Positions 4,683 through 7,788 of a stretch of DNA of 7,788 nt are shown here, one piece after another. Source of the DNA: UBA1081 sp964454355 (GTDB taxonomy: Bacteria; Bacillota; Clostridia; Oscillospirales; Acutalibacteraceae); NCBI GenBank assembly GCA_964454355.1, contig CAYVTA010000095.1, forward strand, positions 1-7,788. The letters are read 5' to 3'. Position numbers and translations under genes: made by a program. Each line of letters starts with the position of its first letter. Position 1 is the stretch's first letter. The notes under the pieces were generated by a model. That model saw only the letters and a list, made by a program, of their open reading frames with translations, was not told where the DNA came from and searched no databases.

Positions 4683-5704
4683 TGTGTAAACATTCCTTTC
4701 AGAGTATCAGCAAAGCGACACATATTAGCTTTGAGCTTTGCGGCTGTTTCTACATCATCAATTTTTGAAAGTGCTTCTTTAAGTTTGCTAATATCATTCT
4801 GCACAGCTTCGAAGTAAAAAGAGAATCGAGTGATTTCAGGTGAAGCAGACAGCTTGAGTTTTTTTTCAAGCTCAGCAGAATGCTGTTTGATTTTTGTTAT
4901 TTCATCTGCAAGCTGAGTGTTTTCTTTTGATGCTTCTTCTCTGGCAGTTTTGAGTGCATCGTCCTTTGCCTTTTTAAGCTCCTCAGCATGTTTTGCTTCT
5001 GCATCAGCAAACATCTTTTCAGCCGTCTTTTTTGCTGTTTCTGCATCTTTAAGTTTTTTCTTGATATCCTTTGTAGCATCATCAACTGCCTTTTTTGAGT
5101 AATCGGCAATTTCCTCTTCAGAAGGCTCACGAACTGCAACTTCTGTAGGTTTGCTTTCATATTCTTCAATTTGATCTTCAAGCTTTTCATTGATGGATTC
5201 AAGGTCATATATTTCATCACGGAGTTTCTGAATTTCTTCATCTTTTGAAGATCTTGCATTATCAAGGTCGAGAGAAAGCTGTTCACCATGTTTTGTGAGC
5301 TCTTCAACTTTAGCTTTAAGCTCCTTGACTGTCATTTCATCAACATTATTCTCATTCACAAACTGCTCTGCCTGAGCAGGAGAAAAAGCACACAACGCTT
5401 TGACCTTTGTAATACCGAGTCTTCCGGTTGAACGGAAAACATCTTCACCGAGAGTTTCAAGAGCCTTTATGTAGTCATATGCCTGTGACTTCTTGAGCCC
5501 TACTGCTTTTTCTGTATAGTTTTCAAAACTGTCAAAACCAAGCTCTTCATACAATCGTTCATCACGCATTTTTTTAAGATTCATTGCGAGTGAACACATT
5601 GCTTCTGCGGCATCGTTGCCGTTTCTGAGTATTTCATAATGCAGGTATTCTGCTTCTGCTCTTTTTGTAGGTGTGTTGTTTTCAAAAGTGATAATATCGT
5701 TCAT
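4679..5704 (-). CDS. DUF3102-like N-terminal domain plus long coiled coil
   Basis: This 341-aa protein has three parts. Residues about 14-125 form a helical domain containing GFDSFENYTEKAVGLKKSQAYDYIKALETLG and GITKVKALCAFSP. This resembles the DNA-binding helix-turn-helix domain of DUF3102/ParB-like phage and plasmid proteins, where a short loop precedes a Ser-x-x-x-Tyr helix. Residues about 126-290 are a highly charged, Lys/Glu/Ala-rich coiled coil, and 290-341 are a short helical end. Such layouts are common in plasmid and phage replication or partition accessory proteins that bind DNA and self-associate. The exact family is not certain and I make no functional claim beyond that. The ATG at 5702-5704 has AAAGGAG nine bases upstream, overlapping the PcfJ stop TAA. 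It forms a coupled pair with the 206-aa gene (ATGA). Confidence 0.65.
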   Translation of the reverse strand: MNDIITFENNTPTKRAEAEYLHYEILRNGNDAAEAMCSLAMNLKKMRDERLYEELGFDSFENYTEKAVGLKKSQAYDYIKALETLGEDVFRSTGRLGITKVKALCAFSPAQAEQFVNENNVDEMTVKELKAKVEELTKHGEQLSLDLDNARSSKDEEIQKLRDEIYDLESINEKLEDQIEEYESKPTEVAVREPSEEEIADYSKKAVDDATKDIKKKLKDAETAKKTAEKMFADAEAKHAEELKKAKDDALKTAREEASKENTQLADEITKIKQHSAELEKKLKLSASPEITRFSFYFEAVQNDISKLKEALSKIDDVETAAKLKANMCRFADTLKGMFTQ

Positions 5705-5718
5705 TGTATTAAGCTCCT

Positions 5719-7380
5719 TTATGCTGATTTCTGTGCTGTCTGACTTCTAAGATATTTCTGAAATGCGATCATAAAAGCCTGTACTTCATCTGTCTGCCCT
5801 TGATTGTGTTTTCCTCTGCATTGGGCAACATAATCACTTTTTGTAATTTCAACAGTATAGAAAGGTTTGTCCGGTTCGGATTCCTTTCTGATGAAGAGAA
5901 TGAATGCAATTCCTGCAGCATGATTCTTTATGTATTGCTGATTGTCACTACCGACACAGATGTTTTGTGTTTCGCCTTCTGCTTTGATTTCTTTCATATC
6001 TTTTGCAGGGCGAATAAATAGTCCGTTTGAGTGGAATTCGTATTTCATACACAATTCATCAAACTGTTTCTGAATATTTTTGCTGAAAGCTGCATTTTTC
6101 TTAGCAGCTTCAATCCGTTGCTGTTTTGTTCGGGCTTTCCGCTCCGCTTCTTCTTTTGCACGGATAAGCTCAATTGTTCTTGAATGTGCAACATGCAGAT
6201 CACGTGGAAAGAGAACAGAATGTTCAGCAAGGTCATATTCGAGCTTTTCACAGTCTATTATGTAATCCGAATAATATCTTGCCGGCATGAGTGATACTTT
6301 TTTCTGTTTAGCAAGATAATTTACTGCTTTTGTATACGTTGTGTATTTCAGAATATTTTTCCATCCGTGATTAAAATCATAACTATCTGAATTTTCATAA
6401 AGATACCTGAAAACATTTTCGGGCAGATTAGCCGCCTCAAGCTCCTGCAAATAATCCAAATCTCTGCACGACATTCCTATTTTGCTTGTTTTGAAATACT
6501 TAATATGAGCTTTTGACAGCTTAAAGAGCTTTTCGGGTGTTTTTGCTCTCAAATTCAATACATGTTGTGTTGGATATGTCATGTAATCTGCAAAGAGTAC
6601 TGAAAAACCTGCTTTTATCAGATATTCGACAGCTTTTGGGTATCGACAGAATAAGGTAACATACTTTATAAAGTTTCGATATTGATATGTTGAACTTCTC
6701 TGATATGCATCAATGTCACAATACTTAAAATCTGTATCGGCAAAAAGAGTTGTGAGTTCATCAAGATTGTAAAAATGCGATATGCCGTATCGGTTGAGAT
6801 TTGTATTGACTCTTGTAAGCTTGTACCAATCTGAGATACTTTCTACTACACCCATTTCACAACCTCCGTAATATAACCACGCCCATTTACAGCCGTAGCA
6901 GATATCACGTTTATACATTTCAGCTTTATGTTCGACAGGATCAAGGAACAATCTGTATTCTTCGGTTATCTGCGTTTTAACGGGTGACTTGTCGCAATAT
7001 ATGTAATTACGCATTACATCGAAGAATCTGAAACAGGCAACATTGCCAATTCTCTGAAGAAGGATAGCTTTTGAGTAGTCCCAAAGATTAGATTTACCTC
7101 TGCCGTTATCTTTGAATGTTACGGGAGAGTGACATTCCGGGCAGTAGCCTTTTTCATTATGCTTACGGTTACAATTCTGAAATTCTTCATCGGTATATGT
7201 ACGCAAATTCCGCCACTCAAGGTCAACAATTATCTCACAGTGCGAACAAAATCCTTTACGGTCACCGTTCTCACGGAATGTAAACATATACTTACTGTGA
7301 CCGAGTGGTACATTACGGACCCACATTTCAAAATCCTCGGGAAGCTCCGGGACAGAGCTCATAAGTTTTTTTGTATCCAT
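5719..7380 (-). CDS. PcfJ-like protein
   Basis: This 553-aa protein matches the PcfJ family, named for a gene in the conjugation region of enterococcal plasmid pCF10 and widespread in Firmicute phages and ICEs. The N-terminus has two CxxC knuckles (CSHC at 45-48 and CPEC at 80-83) and a third Cys cluster, CYGC at 161-164 with C174; these suggest zinc binding. A Tyr/Lys-rich helical centre follows. Residues 404-430 are a charged Glu/Lys helix (RAKEEAERKARTKQQRI). The conserved C-terminal core is NICVGSDNQQYI (473-484), IAFILFIR (491-498), PFYTVEI (506-512) and QCRGKHNQG (520-528). The family function is unknown; conserved Cys, His and Asn residues could be catalytic. The ATG at 7378-7380 has GAGGTG five bases upstream, nine bases after PcfK. 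Confidence 0.85.
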   Translation of the reverse strand: MDTKKLMSSVPELPEDFEMWVRNVPLGHSKYMFTFRENGDRKGFCSHCEIIVDLEWRNLRTYTDEEFQNCNRKHNEKGYCPECHSPVTFKDNGRGKSNLWDYSKAILLQRIGNVACFRFFDVMRNYIYCDKSPVKTQITEEYRLFLDPVEHKAEMYKRDICYGCKWAWLYYGGCEMGVVESISDWYKLTRVNTNLNRYGISHFYNLDELTTLFADTDFKYCDIDAYQRSSTYQYRNFIKYVTLFCRYPKAVEYLIKAGFSVLFADYMTYPTQHVLNLRAKTPEKLFKLSKAHIKYFKTSKIGMSCRDLDYLQELEAANLPENVFRYLYENSDSYDFNHGWKNILKYTTYTKAVNYLAKQKKVSLMPARYYSDYIIDCEKLEYDLAEHSVLFPRDLHVAHSRTIELIRAKEEAERKARTKQQRIEAAKKNAAFSKNIQKQFDELCMKYEFHSNGLFIRPAKDMKEIKAEGETQNICVGSDNQQYIKNHAAGIAFILFIRKESEPDKPFYTVEITKSDYVAQCRGKHNQGQTDEVQAFMIAFQKYLRSQTAQKSA

Positions 7381-7389
7381 GAGCTCACC

Positions 7390-7737
7390 TCATATATCAG
7401 CAAAAATATCAAAATTGATAATATTGCTTTCCGTCTGAGTGGAATTTGAATTTTCGGAAACGCTTTTAAATACAAAATACTCTCTTATCCAGGAATATAC
7501 TGTTTCAGGTTCAACAAAAGCACAATTGCCGACAGCTCTTTGTCTTGCCTTTGTTTTAACGGCATCAAAACAGGCGGAGAGTGACTTCTTTTCATTGAGA
7601 ATCTTTTCTGCAGATGAATCATCAACGATGAGTTCATCAATGATATACTGAGCAAAATGTTTGAGCGACGTGTTTTTTTCCATATTTTTATCGATTTTCT
7701 CAATAGCCTTTTTCATAAGTTCTGTCATTTTATACAC
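7390..7737 (-). CDS. PcfK-like protein (AcrIIA9-related family)
   Basis: This 115-aa protein matches the PcfK family: an N-terminal helix, LKHFAQYIIDELI near 25-37, and the conserved run FDAVKTKARQRAVGNCAFVEPETVYSWIREYF (57-88). PcfK almost always precedes PcfJ, as here, which supports both calls. As I recall, the type II-A anti-CRISPR protein AcrIIA9, found by functional selection, belongs to this family, so inhibition of Cas9 is possible; most members are untested. The C-terminus (93-115) is low-complexity and acidic, ending NIINFDIFADI. The start is uncertain: GTG at 7735-7737, or ATG at 7726-7728, which would remove three residues. GAAAGAAG suits the ATG as ribosome site. It is the first gene of the operon. 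Confidence 0.8.
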   Translation of the reverse strand: MYKMTELMKKAIEKIDKNMEKNTSLKHFAQYIIDELIVDDSSAEKILNEKKSLSACFDAVKTKARQRAVGNCAFVEPETVYSWIREYFVFKSVSENSNSTQTESNIINFDIFADI

Positions 7738-7744
7738 TTCTTTC

Positions 7745-7773
7745 TTGACATTTCTTTCAATGTCGTATAAAAT
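7745..7773 (+). promoter_or_regulatory. outward-facing promoter at the right edge
   Basis: On the plus strand TTGACA (7745-7750) matches the -35 consensus exactly. Seventeen bases later TAAAAT (7768-7773) matches five of six -10 bases. It would transcribe away from the minus-strand operon into sequence beyond the window, consistent with a divergently transcribed gene there. A GACATT-N6-AATGTC inverted repeat (7747-7764) overlaps its -35 and the leader of the PcfK gene. Confidence 0.45.
7747..7764. repeat. GACATT-TCTTTC-AATGTC inverted repeat, candidate operator
   Basis: Six bases on each side are perfectly complementary around a six-base spacer. It lies between the start of the minus-strand operon and the outward promoter, and overlaps its -35 hexamer. 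That is where a repressor controlling two divergent transcripts would bind. It is short enough to arise by chance in AT-rich DNA. Confidence 0.35.
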
Positions 7774-7788
7774 ATTAGTAGATATTTT

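Noticed and set aside
4897..5307. Lys/Met/Gln-rich minus-strand frame inside the coiled-coil gene
   Set aside because: It is a frame shadow of the repetitive coiled-coil codons, with no ribosome site and no recognisable domain.
1..7788. CRISPR array, tRNA, rRNA, insertion sequence or integrase
   Set aside because: No regularly spaced repeats, cloverleaf, rRNA-like conservation, transposase or recombinase motif was found on either strand.

Overview
The window is AT-rich, with a compact, almost entirely minus-strand gene block. The genes point to a tailed phage/prophage, or a closely related integrative or plasmid-like element, of a gut Firmicute (Clostridia). The evidence is strong purine-rich Shine-Dalgarno sites, ATGA stop/start overlaps, and the families present: PcfK and PcfJ, a coiled-coil DNA-metabolism-type protein, SSB, DUF3850, an HUH replication initiator, DUF1064 and an ArpU/sigma-like regulator. 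No structural phage gene, integrase or tRNA is visible, so phage versus conjugative element is not settled by this window alone. The host assignment is inference.

Layout, read along the minus strand from the right edge. At 7738-7788 is a control region with a good outward (plus-strand) promoter and a small inverted repeat. Then follow PcfK-like (AcrIIA9-related family), PcfJ-like, a 341-aa coiled-coil protein, an unrecognised 206-aa protein, an SSB with an atypical tail, DUF3850, a 57-aa zinc ribbon (3208-3381), a 132-aa Cys-rich protein and a 114-aa helical protein. These nine genes are separated by a few bases or overlap, so they probably form one early/replication operon. A lipoprotein gene with its own 60-base upstream gap follows (2005-2418).

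Next comes the only substantial non-coding stretch inside the block (1778-2004). It is rich in hairpins and includes a perfect 16-bp inverted repeat with G6/C6 runs. It lies directly upstream of an HUH-endonuclease replication initiator (974-1777) and is the best candidate in this window for a replication origin or a structured regulatory RNA. The initiator overlaps a DUF1064 PD-(D/E)XK-like nuclease gene by 32 bases, and then comes the ArpU/sigma-region-4-like regulator that closes the block. At the left edge, a strong hairpin terminator sits just after what may be the last codons of a convergent plus-strand gene.

Read together, this is a DNA replication/recombination module: initiator (HUH), single-strand binding (SSB), nuclease (DUF1064), accessory proteins of unknown mechanism (PcfJ, coiled-coil protein, small zinc proteins), a possible counter-defence gene (PcfK/AcrIIA9-like), a possible surface exclusion lipoprotein, and a late-gene switch.
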